From: Acholeplasmatales bacterium
Lineage (GTDB): Bacteria; Bacillota_I; Bacilli_A; Acholeplasmatales; Acholeplasmataceae
Reading direction: 5' to 3'
NCBI GenBank assembly: GCA_031284745.1
Contig: JAITXJ010000020.1
Coordinates: 1 to 60,782, forward strand
Length of the DNA stretch: 60,782 nt
The notes under the pieces are model-generated. The model did not search any database. It saw nothing but the letters and a program-made list of their open reading frames with translations, and was not told the origin of the DNA. Positions 17,710 through 27,344 of the stretch are shown here, piece by piece (position 1 is the stretch's first letter; each line of letters opens with the position of its first letter). The position numbers and the translations under genes were made by a program.

Positions 17710-18150
17710 ATGTTAAATAATTTAAAACCCACAAAGGGTGCTCGTCATACTAAACACCGCATCGGCCGTGGTCCTGGCTCAGGCTGGGGTGAAACTTCCG
17801 GAAAAGGTTTCAATGGTCAACTTGCTCGTAGTGGCGGGGGACCTCGACCTGGTTTTGAAGGTGGTCAAATACCATTTTTCCAAAGAATACCAAAAAGAGG
17901 TTTTACCAACATTAACCGCAAGGAATTTGCTTGTGTTAATTTAAATGTCATCGAGGAGTTATTCTCTGATGGGGATGTTGTTAATCCTAGTGAATTATTA
18001 AAAAGAGGAATTCTTTCGAAGTTAAAATCAGGACTTAAAATTTTAGGTGATGGTGATTTAACTAAGAAGGTAACTATTCAAGCCCATAAATTTAGTGCCT
18101 CAGCATTAGAAAAAATTAATAAGTCCGGTTCGTCTTCCGAGGTATTATAA
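17710..18150 (+). CDS. rplO: 50S ribosomal protein L15
   Basis: uL15 is a late-assembly 50S protein with an extended basic N-terminus. The 146 residues carry [17 protein letters not shown] and [19 protein letters not shown]. It is followed 2 bp later by secY, as in most bacteria. Confidence 0.98.
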   Translation: MLNNLKPTKGARHTKHRIGRGPGSGWGETSGKGFNGQLARSGGGPRPGFEGGQIPFFQRIPKRGFTNINRKEFACVNLNVIEELFSDGDVVNPSELLKRGILSKLKSGLKILGDGDLTKKVTIQAHKFSASALEKINKSGSSSEVL

Positions 18151-18152
18151 TT

Positions 18153-19445
18153 ATGTGGCGAAGGTTTAAACAGTTCATTACTTCGAAAAGCTTAATTGCT
18201 AAATTAGCTTTTACCCTTCTCATGTTATTAGTATTTAGATTATTAATCTTTGTACCAATCCCACTTTTTAATCGGGAATTATTAACAAGCTGGATCTCCA
18301 ACAATGAATTTTTTGAAATCTTAAATAATTTCGGGGGAAACGCCTTAGAACAAGCTTCAATTTTAGCTTTAGGAATTACTCCTTATATCACGGCCTCAAT
18401 CGTGGTGCAGATGCTACAAATGGTTATCCCTCAACTTAAAGAGTGGGAAGATCAAGGCGAAAGCGGACATGCGAAAGCGGCGAAGATGACAAGATACATC
18501 GCGGTGGCGTTGTCATTTGCTCAAGGGTTGATGTTGATTATTGGTTCCAGTGCCAATGCGACCAATGTTATCTATCCTGGTGTTTTACAAAACGGAGCTA
18601 GTGGATGGCCATATTATATTTTAATGGCGCTTTGTATCACCGCCGGAACTTGTATTTGTATTTGGATTTCGGATATCATCACGAAAAAAGGTATTGGTAA
18701 TGGAGCTTCGCTACTAATTACAGCGGGTATTGTTACTTCTTTACCTTCGATGGGTGTCTTCACTTATACAAAGTTTATCACTGATCGGACAGCTTGGTAT
18801 CAAATTCTATACTTCATTATTATTATTCTGTTATTCTTAGGCTCTATTATGTTGGTCACTTTCTTTCAAATAAGCGAAAGGAAAATACCGGTTCATTACG
18901 CTAACCGGGGAGGTAAATCTAATTCTGATATCCCCTTAAAGATCAATAGTGCTAACGTAATGCCAGTCATCTTTGGTTCAACGATCATGTCCATCCCTCT
19001 AACTATTGCGGGGTTTTTCCAAGCTAGTTCCAGTGAAGGGGCCGGTTATTGGTTGGACCAAATATTCAATAACCGTAATGCGATTGGTTTTGTGATTTAC
19101 ATGCTCTTAATTGTCGTCTTTAGTTTCTTCTACTCTTTCTTACAAACGAGTCCGGATAAAATTAGTGAAAATCTTTCCAAATCTAATGCCTTTATTCCGG
19201 GTATTAGACCGGGAGAAGATACGAAAAACTATGTGGCGAAGTTACTATTTAAGATTACCGTGATTGGAACCTTCTATTTAATGTTCATTGCGGCGATGCC
19301 AATTATTATTTGTAAAATCTTTAATTTACCAACTTCTATTAGTGTTGGTGGGACATCATTATTGATTGTGGTCGGTGTGGCGATTGAAACATGTCTACAA
19401 ATTGTTTCTGAAGGTCAGAAAGACGAATATCAAGGAATCTATTAA
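18153..19445 (+). CDS. secY: Preprotein translocase subunit SecY
   Basis: SecY is the channel of the Sec translocon in the cytoplasmic membrane. The 430 residues have ten hydrophobic segments. Visible signatures are ALGITPYITASIVVQMLQ in TM2 and the C5-loop region ISERKIPVHYANRG, in which basic residues contact SecA and the ribosome, plus GIRPGEDTKNY near residue 350. It overlaps adk by one base. Confidence 0.98.
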   Translation: MWRRFKQFITSKSLIAKLAFTLLMLLVFRLLIFVPIPLFNRELLTSWISNNEFFEILNNFGGNALEQASILALGITPYITASIVVQMLQMVIPQLKEWEDQGESGHAKAAKMTRYIAVALSFAQGLMLIIGSSANATNVIYPGVLQNGASGWPYYILMALCITAGTCICIWISDIITKKGIGNGASLLITAGIVTSLPSMGVFTYTKFITDRTAWYQILYFIIIILLFLGSIMLVTFFQISERKIPVHYANRGGKSNSDIPLKINSANVMPVIFGSTIMSIPLTIAGFFQASSSEGAGYWLDQIFNNRNAIGFVIYMLLIVVFSFFYSFLQTSPDKISENLSKSNAFIPGIRPGEDTKNYVAKLLFKITVIGTFYLMFIAAMPIIICKIFNLPTSISVGGTSLLIVVGVAIETCLQIVSEGQKDEYQGIY

Positions 19446-20077
19446 TGCAAGTAATCTTAGTTGGTCCTCCCGGTAGCGGGAAAGGGACCCAAGCGAAAAG
19501 TATTTCGGTAAAATACCATATTCCTCATATTTCTACTGGTGATATGTTTCGATATCATTTGAAAAATAATACGCCAGTAGGATTAGAGGCCAAGACTTTT
19601 ATGGATAAAGGTCTCTTGGTTCCTGATTACTTAACTAATCAAATGGTGGATTTACGATTACAAGAGCCCGATGCCAAAGGAGGTTTCCTTCTGGATGGCT
19701 TTCCAAGGAATTTAGAACAAGCGCGCTTTTTAGATGATTTGTTAAAACAACAAGGTCGTCGCTTAGAACATGTTCTTTGGATTGATGTGGAAGATAAAAT
19801 CATCATTGAGCGTTTAAGTGGCCGTCGAGTATGTAATAAATGTGGGAATATTTCCCATATTGATCACTTACAATCTAATCGTTGCAGCTGTGGGGGAACC
19901 TATGTTACGAGGGTTGATGATACTCTGGAAGTGATTAGTGATCGCTTAAAGGTTTACCATGATCAGACGGAACCCATTGTGGCCTATTATCAAGCCCAAG
20001 GGAAGGTTCGAGTTATTGATGGTAGCTTAGCCGAAGTAGATGTCAATAAACAAATCTATGAGGTCTTAAGTAAGTGA
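19445..20077 (+). CDS. adk: Adenylate kinase
   Basis: Adk interconverts ATP, AMP and ADP in the cytosol. The 210 residues include the P-loop GPPGSGKGTQAK, the AMP-binding STGDMFR and DGFPRN motifs, and a long LID with CNKC and CSC cysteines that would bind structural zinc, as in Gram-positive enzymes. It ends in TGA, which overlaps the GTG start of map by 4 bp. Confidence 0.97.
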   Translation: MQVILVGPPGSGKGTQAKSISVKYHIPHISTGDMFRYHLKNNTPVGLEAKTFMDKGLLVPDYLTNQMVDLRLQEPDAKGGFLLDGFPRNLEQARFLDDLLKQQGRRLEHVLWIDVEDKIIIERLSGRRVCNKCGNISHIDHLQSNRCSCGGTYVTRVDDTLEVISDRLKVYHDQTEPIVAYYQAQGKVRVIDGSLAEVDVNKQIYEVLSK

Positions 20078-20850
20078 TTACAATTAAATCGGCTCGCGAA
20101 ATTGAACTTCTTCGAGCGGCTGGAAAGATTATTTACGACCTCCATCAAGTTTTAAAGCCTTTGATTAAACCGGGAATTTCGACCTTAGAACTCGATCAAA
20201 TCGCGGAAGCTTATATCTTAGCCCAGGGAGCCAAACCAAACTTTAAAAATTATAATGGCTTTCCGAATACGATTTGCGCTTCCATTAATGATACAGTTAT
20301 TCATGGAATTCCGCGAAAAGATATGATTTTAAAGGAAGGCGATGTCATTAGTATCGATATGGGTTGTATTTTAAATGGTTATCATGGCGATTCGGCTTGG
20401 ACCTATGGAGTTGGTGAAATCTCCTTAAAAGATCAAGAGCTATTAGATGTGACGAAAGAGGCTTTGTATCAAGCTATTAGAGTAGTAAAACCGGGAGCAT
20501 ATTTAGGAGATATTGGATATGCGATTGAACAATTCGTATCACCACATCATATGGGAATTGTTACAGATTTCGGGGGACATGGTATTGGGAGAAATTTACA
20601 TGAGGATCCTCATGTCTCTCATAAAGGAAAAAAAGGACAAGGAGTAGTATTGAAAGAAGGAATGGTTATTTGTATTGAACCAATGATTACCTTAGGTAGT
20701 GGAAAAGTAAAAGTATTAAAAGATGGCTGGACAGTTAAAAGTGTCGAAGCCAAAACAAGTGCTCATTTTGAGCACATGGTGGCAGTTAGAGCAAGCGGAT
20801 ATGATATTTTATCTGATGGTTCTTCGCCAATGCAGGGTACCAATGGCTAA
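20074..20850 (+). CDS. map: Methionine aminopeptidase, type I
   Basis: Map removes initiator methionine from nascent proteins. The 258 residues show the five metal ligands in their usual context: the two Asp in [17 protein letters not shown], His in [12 protein letters not shown], Glu in CIEPMITLG and Glu in the C-terminal HFEHMVAV-type segment. The start is GTG at 20074, inside the adk stop; no ATG is available nearby. Its end overlaps infA by 8 bp. Confidence 0.96.
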   Translation: MITIKSAREIELLRAAGKIIYDLHQVLKPLIKPGISTLELDQIAEAYILAQGAKPNFKNYNGFPNTICASINDTVIHGIPRKDMILKEGDVISIDMGCILNGYHGDSAWTYGVGEISLKDQELLDVTKEALYQAIRVVKPGAYLGDIGYAIEQFVSPHHMGIVTDFGGHGIGRNLHEDPHVSHKGKKGQGVVLKEGMVICIEPMITLGSGKVKVLKDGWTVKSVEAKTSAHFEHMVAVRASGYDILSDGSSPMQGTNG

Positions 20851-21079
20851 TCTTAACGTTATTGAAGTCGAAGCCAAGGTGATCGATGTATTACCTAATA
20901 CCCAATTTCGAGTGCAGCTAAAGCAAAATGGACATATTGTCTTAGCCTATGCCTCCGGTAAAATGCGTCAAAATAAGATTCGTATTTTACCTGGTGATAA
21001 TGTTAAAGTAGAATTATCACCATATGATTTGTCCCACGGAAGAATAACTTATCGTGAAAAACTGATTAAAAAGGAGTGA
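20843..21079 (+). CDS. infA: Translation initiation factor IF-1
   Basis: IF-1 blocks the A site during initiation. Starting at 20843 ([20 protein letters not shown]) it is 78 residues, close to the usual 72, with the OB-fold motifs [20 protein letters not shown] and [14 protein letters not shown]. An upstream in-frame ATG would add 40 residues read from inside map and is rejected. It sits between map and rpmJ as in other Firmicutes. Confidence 0.96.
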   Translation: MANLNVIEVEAKVIDVLPNTQFRVQLKQNGHIVLAYASGKMRQNKIRILPGDNVKVELSPYDLSHGRITYREKLIKKE

Positions 21080-21081
21080 TT

Positions 21082-21195
21082 ATGAAAGTAAGAGCATCAG
21101 TAAAACCAATTTGTGACAAATGTAAAGTAGTAAAAAGAGAAGGAGTTGTTCGTGTTATTTGTGAAAACCCTAAACACAAACAACGTCAAGGGTAA
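21082..21195 (+). CDS. rpmJ: 50S ribosomal protein L36
   Basis: bL36 is the smallest 50S protein. The 37 residues start [15 protein letters not shown] and keep the zinc ligands as CxxC (Cys11, Cys14), Cys27 and His32, so this is the zinc-containing form. SD AAGGAG lies 8 bp upstream. It starts 2 bp after infA and precedes rpsM. Confidence 0.97.
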   Translation: MKVRASVKPICDKCKVVKREGVVRVICENPKHKQRQG

Positions 21196-21201
21196 TTAAT
21201 T

Positions 21202-21576
21202 ATGGCACGTATTGCAGGGGTTGATATCCCGAATGAAAAAAGAATTGTAGCGTCCTTAAGATACATCTATGGTATAGGTGCCTCTTTAGCCCAAACTATT
21301 TTAAAAAATGTGAATATCAGTGAAGATATTCGCACCAAAGAACTCACTGAAGATCAATTAACTTTGATTAGAAGTGAAGTATCTAAACACCAGGTCGAAG
21401 GTGATTTACGCCGAGAAGTAAACTTAAATATTAAAAAATTAATGGAAATCGGTTGTTATCGCGGAATTAGACATCGTAAAGGCTTGCCGGTACGTGGTCA
21501 AAATACCCGAAACAATTCTCGGACTCGTAAAGGTAAACCAACAGCTATCGCTGGGAAGAAAAAGGTAGGTAAGTAA
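21202..21576 (+). CDS. rpsM: 30S ribosomal protein S13
   Basis: uS13 contacts the P-site tRNA and the 50S. The 124 residues start [13 protein letters not shown] and end with the [20 protein letters not shown] signature and a lysine-rich tail. It is in the usual alpha-operon position. Confidence 0.98.
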   Translation: MARIAGVDIPNEKRIVASLRYIYGIGASLAQTILKNVNISEDIRTKELTEDQLTLIRSEVSKHQVEGDLRREVNLNIKKLMEIGCYRGIRHRKGLPVRGQNTRNNSRTRKGKPTAIAGKKKVGK

Positions 21577-21578
21577 TC

Positions 21579-21968
21579 ATGGCATTAAAGAAGAAAACTG
21601 TTCGTAAAAAAGTTAAAAAGAATATAACCGAAGGTATCGTTCATATTCATACAACTTTTCAAAATACGATTGTAACCATTACCGATGTGGCCGGGAATGT
21701 TATTTCTTGGTGTTCTAGTGGTTTACTGAAATTTAAGGGTTCTCGAAAAAAGACTGGCTTTGCGGCTCAACAATCTGCTGAACAAGCAGCAAGGGTAGCG
21801 ATGGAAAGTGGTCTTCGACGGGTCCAAATTAATGTTAAAGGTCCTGGTCAAGGTCGAGAAACCGCAATTCGTCAAATCAGTGCGATGGGTTTAGAGGTTA
21901 GTGCTATTAATGATGTAACCCCAGTTCCTCATAATGGTTGTCGTCCACCTAAACGTAGGAGAGTATAA
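21579..21968 (+). CDS. rpsK: 30S ribosomal protein S11
   Basis: uS11 is in the 30S platform near the mRNA exit. The 129 residues include [35 protein letters not shown] and the C-terminal [15 protein letters not shown]. It is followed by rpoA one base after the stop. Confidence 0.98.
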   Translation: MALKKKTVRKKVKKNITEGIVHIHTTFQNTIVTITDVAGNVISWCSSGLLKFKGSRKKTGFAAQQSAEQAARVAMESGLRRVQINVKGPGQGRETAIRQISAMGLEVSAINDVTPVPHNGCRPPKRRRV

Positions 21969-21969
21969 G

Positions 21970-23055
21970 ATGAAAGATTTAAAGATTAAACGTCCTTCCT
22001 TTGAAGTATCCAATAAAGAAGAAAATAAAATTTTAGGTCGTTATGTTATTAAACCTTTAGAACGTGGCTATGGTGATACCCTAGGTACCGCCCTACGACG
22101 CACTTTACTTGCTTCTATTCCGGGAGCAGCGATCACTTGTGTTAAGATTGACGGAGTTACGCATGAATTTTCTACTATTGAGGGAGTTTATGAAGATGTG
22201 GTAAAAATTGTCCTCAATTTAAAGAAGGTGGTCATTAAAGTTGATTCGGAAGATGATAACTATGAACAAGTTCTCACTTTAGTGGAATATGGTCCTAAAA
22301 AAGTTACGGCTGGTGATTTTGGAATTGTTAATGGTTTAGAAATTATTAACCCAGATTTACATCTAGCAACCTTAGAAGATGGAGCTAAACTTTCGATGGA
22401 AGTTATTGTTAATCGGGGAGCTGGCTATGTTTCCTTTGAGAGTAATAAATCACATTTAACCATCGATGGTCACCAAAGAGAAACTGGCTATTTTGCGATT
22501 GATTCTTTGTTTGCACCAGTAACCAGAGTAGCTTATCATGTGGAAAAATTAATGGATGATGAGGATGAACTAGTTATTGAAGTGGAAACTAATGGGACAG
22601 TTCTACCTAAAGATGCCCTCGGTAATGCCGCCAAGATTTTATCGGATTATTTAAATGTTATTGTTAGTTTATCGGAAATTGCCAAGAGTCGTAATTTCTT
22701 AGAAGACGAAAAGAAAGATACGGAAAAAGATGATGTCATCGATAAAAACATGCCAGTTGGCGACTTTTTAGATTTAGTTACTAAATCGGCTAATGCTCTT
22801 CAACGAGAAAACATTCGGACCATTGGCGATTTAATTCAATTAAGTGAAAGAGAAGTTTCGAAGATTCCTGGGATCGGTGTGGTTTTATTTAAAGAAATTA
22901 GTGCTCGTCTGAAAGAAAAAGGCCTTTCGCTAGCTCCGGATATTGAAGAACAAGAATCGGCTAATGAAGAGCTTAAAGATAGCGAGAATTTAGAAGAAGA
23001 AGATTCAACTGAAGTAGCGGAAAATGAAGCTACCAACGAAGAAGGAGAAGAATAA
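21970..23055 (+). CDS. rpoA: RNA polymerase subunit alpha
   Basis: The alpha dimer nucleates RNA polymerase assembly; its C-terminal domain contacts UP elements and activators. The ATG at 21970 ([11 protein letters not shown]) is one base after rpsK and has the AGGAG SD; an ATG 36 bp upstream lies in rpsK and is not used. The 361 residues contain [21 protein letters not shown] in the N-terminal domain and [23 protein letters not shown]-type alphaCTD (about residues 270-315). A Glu/Asp-rich tail of about 45 residues follows, which is longer than in Bacillus. Confidence 0.97.
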   Translation: MKDLKIKRPSFEVSNKEENKILGRYVIKPLERGYGDTLGTALRRTLLASIPGAAITCVKIDGVTHEFSTIEGVYEDVVKIVLNLKKVVIKVDSEDDNYEQVLTLVEYGPKKVTAGDFGIVNGLEIINPDLHLATLEDGAKLSMEVIVNRGAGYVSFESNKSHLTIDGHQRETGYFAIDSLFAPVTRVAYHVEKLMDDEDELVIEVETNGTVLPKDALGNAAKILSDYLNVIVSLSEIAKSRNFLEDEKKDTEKDDVIDKNMPVGDFLDLVTKSANALQRENIRTIGDLIQLSEREVSKIPGIGVVLFKEISARLKEKGLSLAPDIEEQESANEELKDSENLEEEDSTEVAENEATNEEGEE

Positions 23056-23057
23056 TT

Positions 23058-23414
23058 ATGGCATATTCAAAATTAAGACGAACCAGTGATCAAAGAAAGG
23101 CTCTTTTAAGAGATCTCGTAACTGACCTAATCATTAATGAAAAAATTATTACCACCCAAGCCAAAGCGAAAGAATTGGAAAAAGCGATCGCCAAAGTAAT
23201 CACTTTAGCTAAAAGAGGAGATTTAGCAGCGCGCCGACAAGTGGCTGAAACTGTTCGTTTCGAACAAGTGACCAAAGATCAAAACGCTCTGCAGAAATTA
23301 TTTGATGTGATTGCTCCCAGGTATAAAGATACCAAAGGTGGTTTTACAAGAATAATTAAAACCGTTCCTCGTCGGGGCGATGCGGCCGAAATGGCAATTA
23401 TTAATCTAATCTAA
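23058..23414 (+). CDS. rplQ: 50S ribosomal protein L17
   Basis: bL17 is near the tunnel exit. The 118 residues start with [20 protein letters not shown] and include [20 protein letters not shown] and the C-terminal [20 protein letters not shown]. It is the last gene of the supercluster and is followed by a strong terminator. The energy-coupling transporter genes (ecfA, ecfT) and truA that often follow in Firmicutes are absent here. Confidence 0.98.
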   Translation: MAYSKLRRTSDQRKALLRDLVTDLIINEKIITTQAKAKELEKAIAKVITLAKRGDLAARRQVAETVRFEQVTKDQNALQKLFDVIAPRYKDTKGGFTRIIKTVPRRGDAAEMAIINLI

Positions 23415-23422
23415 TGGAAGTT

Positions 23423-23455
23423 AAAAAAACTTAGGCAACCCCTAAGTTTTTTTTA
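23423..23455 (+). terminator. Intrinsic terminator of the ribosomal operon
   Basis: Arms AAAAACTTAGG and CCTAAGTTTTT pair perfectly over 11 bp around a CAACC loop and are followed by more T residues. It starts 9 bp after the rplQ stop and cleanly closes the supercluster. Confidence 0.93.
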
Positions 23456-23729
23456 TTGTTTAATATTGAGTATAAATTTCAGAAAACAATTAATTAATTT
23501 TAGAGTCGTCGACAACGACTAGTTATTTCTTAGGAATTTATCAGTTAGGGAAATTAATTATTGAGCAATGAGCAACAGGCACAATGGATATAATTATTTA
23601 TCATAGATTTATCCCAAAACTTAAGGAAATTTTGGGTTTTAAGCATTATTAATGATGAGAAAAAATTTGATGATATAATTTAGGTTGTATATTGCAACTT
23701 AATTTTTGCAGTATTAACTTTGGAGGATT
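23456..23729. other. Intergenic region before the ABC transporter operon
   Basis: The region contains a short stem GTCGT-CGACA-ACGAC near 23505-23520, a CCCAAAA...TTTTGGG stem near 23615-23638 followed by four T, and the promoter plus possible operator of the next operon. No gene was found. Confidence 0.5.
23674..23698 (+). promoter_or_regulatory. Promoter and possible MarR operator of the ABC operon
   Basis: TATAAT is at 23674-23679. Immediately downstream, GTTGTATATTGCAAC (23684-23698) is a near-perfect palindrome (outer GTTG/CAAC, with TTG and CAA arms) covering the expected start of transcription. That is a repressor position, and the operon ends in a MarR-family gene, so autoregulation is a reasonable guess. 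The -35 is weak. An SD GGAGG lies at about 23721. Confidence 0.5.
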
Positions 23730-24638
23730 ATGCCAGTAATAAAAGTTGAACATTTAACCAAAGATTATGGCTTTGGGCGGGGAGTTTTTGATGTTTCGTT
23801 TGCGATAGAAAAGGGACAAGTATTTGGATTTCTGGGGCCTAATGGCGCTGGTAAGACCACCACGATCAGGCACATTATGGGTTTTTCTAATCCTGATATT
23901 GGTACAACGGAAGTTCAGGGCTTAGAGAGTTTTGAAAATTCCCAGGAGATATTAAAAAACTTGGGTTATTTGCCGGGTGAAATCGCCTTACCAGAAAATC
24001 TCACGGGAACCCAATTTATTAAATATATGGCGGATATGCGGGGGATCAAAGATATGACATACACTAACGAACTAGTCAAAAAATTTCAGTTAGATCCTTC
24101 GGGAAAATTAAAAAGAATGTCACTAGGGATGAAAAGAAAACTGGCGATCGTTACGGCTTTTATGCATGACCCCGAAATTTTGGTTTTGGATGAGCCTACT
24201 AGCGGACTTGACCCCGTGATGCAAAGAGTGTTTATTGATTTTATTTGTGAACAAAAAAAACGTGGGAAAACAATTTTACTTTCTAGTCATATTTTTAATG
24301 AGGTGGAAGCTACTTGTGATATTATCTCAATTATCAAAGATGGCAGGGTAGTTTCTACTTGTTGGTTGGATGATATTAAAATACAAAAGAAAAAAACTTA
24401 TAAAATTGAATTTGCTGATATCAATGAATACACGAAATTTTTAACGGAAAATCTGGATTTTGTTTTAAAAAGCGAAGAGAAGCACCAAGTGCGAATAAGC
24501 ATCCGAGACGAAGATATTAATAAATTTATCAAATTAGTAACCAAATATCGCATAAAATTCTTTGCGGAACAAAAATATAGTTTGGAAGACTATTTTATGC
24601 GTTTTTATGAAAAGAGTGAACAAGGGGTGCTGGTATGA
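23730..24638 (+). CDS. ABC transporter ATP-binding protein (ABC-2 exporter type)
   Basis: This is an ATPase of the BcrA/CcmA type that powers an ABC-2 membrane partner. The 302 residues include Walker A GPNGAGKTTT near residue 37, the signature RMSLGMKRKLAIV near 130, Walker B EILVLDEPTSGLDPVM, and the H-loop SSHIF. A C-terminal domain of about 80 residues follows, as in drug exporters. It is the first gene of a four-gene operon; its TGA overlaps the next gene by 4 bp. The substrate is unknown; peptide antibiotics or drugs are typical for the family. Confidence 0.92.
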   Translation: MPVIKVEHLTKDYGFGRGVFDVSFAIEKGQVFGFLGPNGAGKTTTIRHIMGFSNPDIGTTEVQGLESFENSQEILKNLGYLPGEIALPENLTGTQFIKYMADMRGIKDMTYTNELVKKFQLDPSGKLKRMSLGMKRKLAIVTAFMHDPEILVLDEPTSGLDPVMQRVFIDFICEQKKRGKTILLSSHIFNEVEATCDIISIIKDGRVVSTCWLDDIKIQKKKTYKIEFADINEYTKFLTENLDFVLKSEEKHQVRISIRDEDINKFIKLVTKYRIKFFAEQKYSLEDYFMRFYEKSEQGVLV

Positions 24639-25534
24639 GTTATATCACAATAGATCGAATTGTTAAGGATTATGGTAATAATCGGGGATTATTTGATGTT
24701 TCATTTAAGGTCGAAAAAGGACAGACAATTGGTATTGTCGGAATTAACGGAGCTGGTAAAACCACCCTCCTGCGATTATTGATGGGCTTTATTCATCAGG
24801 ATCAGGGAAGTTGTATGATCAATGGCATGGACTGTTGGAGAAATAGTGAGGAAATTAAAAAACTTATCGCTTACATACCGGGGGAAATAAATTTTCCTGC
24901 GTTACGATATGGCGATGATTTTATTAAAGTGCAAGCACAGTTTTGGCATGAAAAAGATTTAACACCAACGAAAGATTTAACCAGGCGATTGCAACTCGAT
25001 ACGACGGCAATTTTAAAACGAATGAGTAAGGGAATGAAGCAAAAAACGGCTATTGCTACGGCCTTTATACCAAATAATGATATTCTAATCTTTGATGAGC
25101 CAACAACCGGACTGGATCCTTTAATGCGAAATGTCTTTCTTGATGTGATAAAACGCGAAAAAGAAAAAGGGAGAACCATAATTATGAGCAGCCATATGTT
25201 TGAAGAAGTAGAAGATTGTTGCGACAAAATAATATTGTTAAAGGATGGTCGTATCTTGAGTGAAATAAATATCGAAGATATCAGGCATAATAAAGAAAAA
25301 AAATATAAGATCGAATTTAACAAAGCTGAGGATTATGAAAACTTTAAAAAAGAAAAAATAACTATTCGGGGGGAAAAGCCCAAATATAATCAGTTGTCAG
25401 TAGTGGTCCACGATGAGCAAATTAACACTTTATTTTCTATACTAAGTAATTATGAAATAAAGTATATTACCGAAATTAAAACCACTTTAGAAGAATATTT
25501 CTTGGAAGAATATAAAAAAGGAGAACAGAAATGA
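24635..25534 (+). CDS. ABC transporter ATP-binding protein, second copy
   Basis: A paralogue of the preceding ATPase, 299 residues, with Walker A GINGAGKTTLLRLL, signature KRMSKGMKQKTAIATA, Walker B DILIFDEPTTGLDPLM and H-loop SSHMF, then a similar C-terminal domain. All catalytic residues are present in both copies, so the pair may act as a heterodimer with the single permease. It overlaps both neighbours by 4 bp (ATGA). Confidence 0.92.
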   Translation: MSYITIDRIVKDYGNNRGLFDVSFKVEKGQTIGIVGINGAGKTTLLRLLMGFIHQDQGSCMINGMDCWRNSEEIKKLIAYIPGEINFPALRYGDDFIKVQAQFWHEKDLTPTKDLTRRLQLDTTAILKRMSKGMKQKTAIATAFIPNNDILIFDEPTTGLDPLMRNVFLDVIKREKEKGRTIIMSSHMFEEVEDCCDKIILLKDGRILSEINIEDIRHNKEKKYKIEFNKAEDYENFKKEKITIRGEKPKYNQLSVVVHDEQINTLFSILSNYEIKYITEIKTTLEEYFLEEYKKGEQK

Positions 25535-26340
25535 AATTAATTAGTAAACCATTATTTAAACAAACGCTAAAATCAAACTGGAAGTTATGGGCCGCTATCA
25601 CTGGTGTCATGGCCTTACTTTTAATAATGATTACCGGTGTGATGGGCTCCGTAATCACAAAAAGATTAGCCGATAATCCGGGAATGGCTGGGATGATGGG
25701 AGCTAATAACCCGATGGCTGTCGCATCAAATATGTTTTATGGTCAGATGGCAGTTATGATAATTTTGGTATATGTTATCATAACAGCGAACGCCCTTGTG
25801 GCTTCCCAAGTTGATAAAGGCTCCATGTCTTATACCTTATCAACGCCAATAAAACGAACGACAGTGACGATGACGCAAATGATTTACTTACTGGGGTCTT
25901 TATTGGCTTCGAGCTTGGTTCTTATTGTCTCCCACGTGCTTGGTAGTTTAATTGGGGGGATTACGATCAACTTCGGACAAATTATTTTAGTAAATTTAGG
26001 TTTGTTTCTTTTGAGTTGTGCGATTGCTGGCATTTCATTTATGGCATCCTGCATCTTTAATTTATCTAAAAATTCTCTTTTAATTGGAGCGGGTGTTCCG
26101 GTGTTATTTTATGTATTTTCGATGGTGGCGCAAATGGGCGAACCATCAGTACCAGGTATGGATGGGATTCCTGCCTTAGCCAATTTTAAGTACGTAACGA
26201 TTATGTCACTCTTTAACACCAGTGATATTGCGGCTAAAAGTTCCAATATTATATGGTCATTTATTGCCTTGGCCTTGATTGCGATTGTGACTTTTACTAT
26301 TGGACATCTGATATTTAAAAAAAAGGATTTACCACTATAA
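25531..26340 (+). CDS. ABC-2 type transporter permease
   Basis: The 269 residues show six hydrophobic segments with the usual ABC-2 layout: TM1 after KLWAAITGVM, a loop rich in Met and Asn (about residues 45-65), the segment VASQVDKGSMSYTLSTPIKR near residue 100 that is characteristic of ABC-2 exporters, and a C-terminal FKKKD. It is in the membrane and would partner the two ATPases. Loss of expression control is likely relieved by the MarR protein encoded 13 bp downstream. Confidence 0.88.
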   Translation: MKLISKPLFKQTLKSNWKLWAAITGVMALLLIMITGVMGSVITKRLADNPGMAGMMGANNPMAVASNMFYGQMAVMIILVYVIITANALVASQVDKGSMSYTLSTPIKRTTVTMTQMIYLLGSLLASSLVLIVSHVLGSLIGGITINFGQIILVNLGLFLLSCAIAGISFMASCIFNLSKNSLLIGAGVPVLFYVFSMVAQMGEPSVPGMDGIPALANFKYVTIMSLFNTSDIAAKSSNIIWSFIALALIAIVTFTIGHLIFKKKDLPL

Positions 26341-26353
26341 ATGGGGAAGAAAA

Positions 26354-26764
26354 ATGTTGAATGATTTACCACTGGTCTTAATGACTAAAATTTATAAAAA
26401 CTACTTAAAGAAACAAAGCCTTTTACATAATGAATATGGTTTGACCGAACAACAGGTAGTATTTTTAATGATAATTTTTAAAAATGATCGTGTAATACGC
26501 ATGACGGATATAACTGAGCAATTAGGCATTGATAAATCAAACACGACAAGAACTATTAAGCAACTGGAAAACAAAGGCTATATTATAAAGGATTTATCAC
26601 ATAATCAACGTAAGTATCCAATTTCGTTATCTTTGGCTGGACAAAAACTCATGCAACAAATATATGAAATACAGATGGCCGAAAAAGGTTGGATATTTTC
26701 ATCTTTTACCGAAACGGAAATTGCTGTTATTGAAAAGTTTATCTTAAAAATAATTGGTGATTAA
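26354..26764 (+). CDS. MarR family transcriptional regulator
   Basis: The 136 residues form a winged helix-turn-helix: RMTDITEQLGIDKSNTTRTIKQLENKGYI (residues about 46-75, quoted in part: LGIDKSNTTRTIKQLENKGY) with the wing at DLSHNQRKYPISLSLAGQKL. MarR proteins are dimeric and usually respond to small lipophilic compounds. Placement at the end of the exporter operon suggests it controls that operon through the palindrome at 23684-23698. Confidence 0.88.
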   Translation: MLNDLPLVLMTKIYKNYLKKQSLLHNEYGLTEQQVVFLMIIFKNDRVIRMTDITEQLGIDKSNTTRTIKQLENKGYIIKDLSHNQRKYPISLSLAGQKLMQQIYEIQMAEKGWIFSSFTETEIAVIEKFILKIIGD

Positions 26765-26963
26765 TTGAGTTTAGTGAGTAAGAAGTATTTTGCCTACTTT
26801 CCAAGTTCTTGGCTGGATGAGGCATCTTATTTGTCTTAAGATAGACCTTATCTATCTATTTAAAAAAATAATTTTTTGTAAGTTAATATGAGGTTTTCTT
26901 AAGGGGGGTTTATTTTGGGTATCTTCTATACTTTATTTAGGCTTTCTTTGATATAATTATTGT
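26765..26963. other. Intergenic region with weak hairpin
   Basis: A hairpin with perfect 7-bp arms AGATAGA (26839-26845) and TCTATCT (26851-26857) is followed by an A/T-rich stretch with a later T6 run. It may end the ABC operon but lacks a directly adjoining T tract. The right end holds the promoter of the next gene. Confidence 0.4.
26952..26957 (+). promoter_or_regulatory. Promoter -10 of a leaderless gene
   Basis: The extended -10 TTTGATATAAT places transcription initiation about 7 bp downstream, at or within 1-2 bases of the GTG start at 26964. There is no room for a Shine-Dalgarno site. Confidence 0.6.
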
Positions 26964-27344
26964 GTGAACAATAAGAAAACAGAAGAGTCACTTGAAGACT
27001 ATATCGAAACAATTTACCTCCTAACCCAAAATAATTCATCTTTTCATTCCATTGATTTGGTCAAACATCTTAATTATTCGAAACCATCGATTTCCCGGGC
27101 TATCCATAAATTAGTGGACTTAGGTTTTTTGATTATTGATGAAGAAAATCACTTGCATTTAACGCTTTCTGGTTTACAAAAGGCGAAAAGTATTTATGCC
27201 AGACATTTGACAATTAAAAGATTCCTACTCAGTATTGGTTTAGAAGAAGAAATTGCCGAAAAGGATGCTTGTCGAATTGAACATGTGATTAGTGAAGAAA
27301 CATTTGATGTATTACAAAAAATAATAGGAGAAAAACATGAATAA
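26964..27344 (+). CDS. DtxR/MntR family metal-dependent regulator
   Basis: The 126 residues match the manganese regulator MntR: an N-terminal helix SLEDYIETIYLLTQ, a winged HTH with LNYSKPSISRAIHKLVDLGF, the wing LHLTLSGLQKAKSIYARH, and the metal and dimer domain with AEKDACRIEHVIS, whose Glu and Glu-His residues are MntR metal ligands. It has no C-terminal SH3 domain, as in MntR. The start is GTG and appears leaderless (see the -10 at 26952). The stop overlaps the Sel1-repeat gene by 8 bp. Mn versus Fe specificity cannot be told. Confidence 0.85.
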   Translation: MNNKKTEESLEDYIETIYLLTQNNSSFHSIDLVKHLNYSKPSISRAIHKLVDLGFLIIDEENHLHLTLSGLQKAKSIYARHLTIKRFLLSIGLEEEIAEKDACRIEHVISEETFDVLQKIIGEKHE

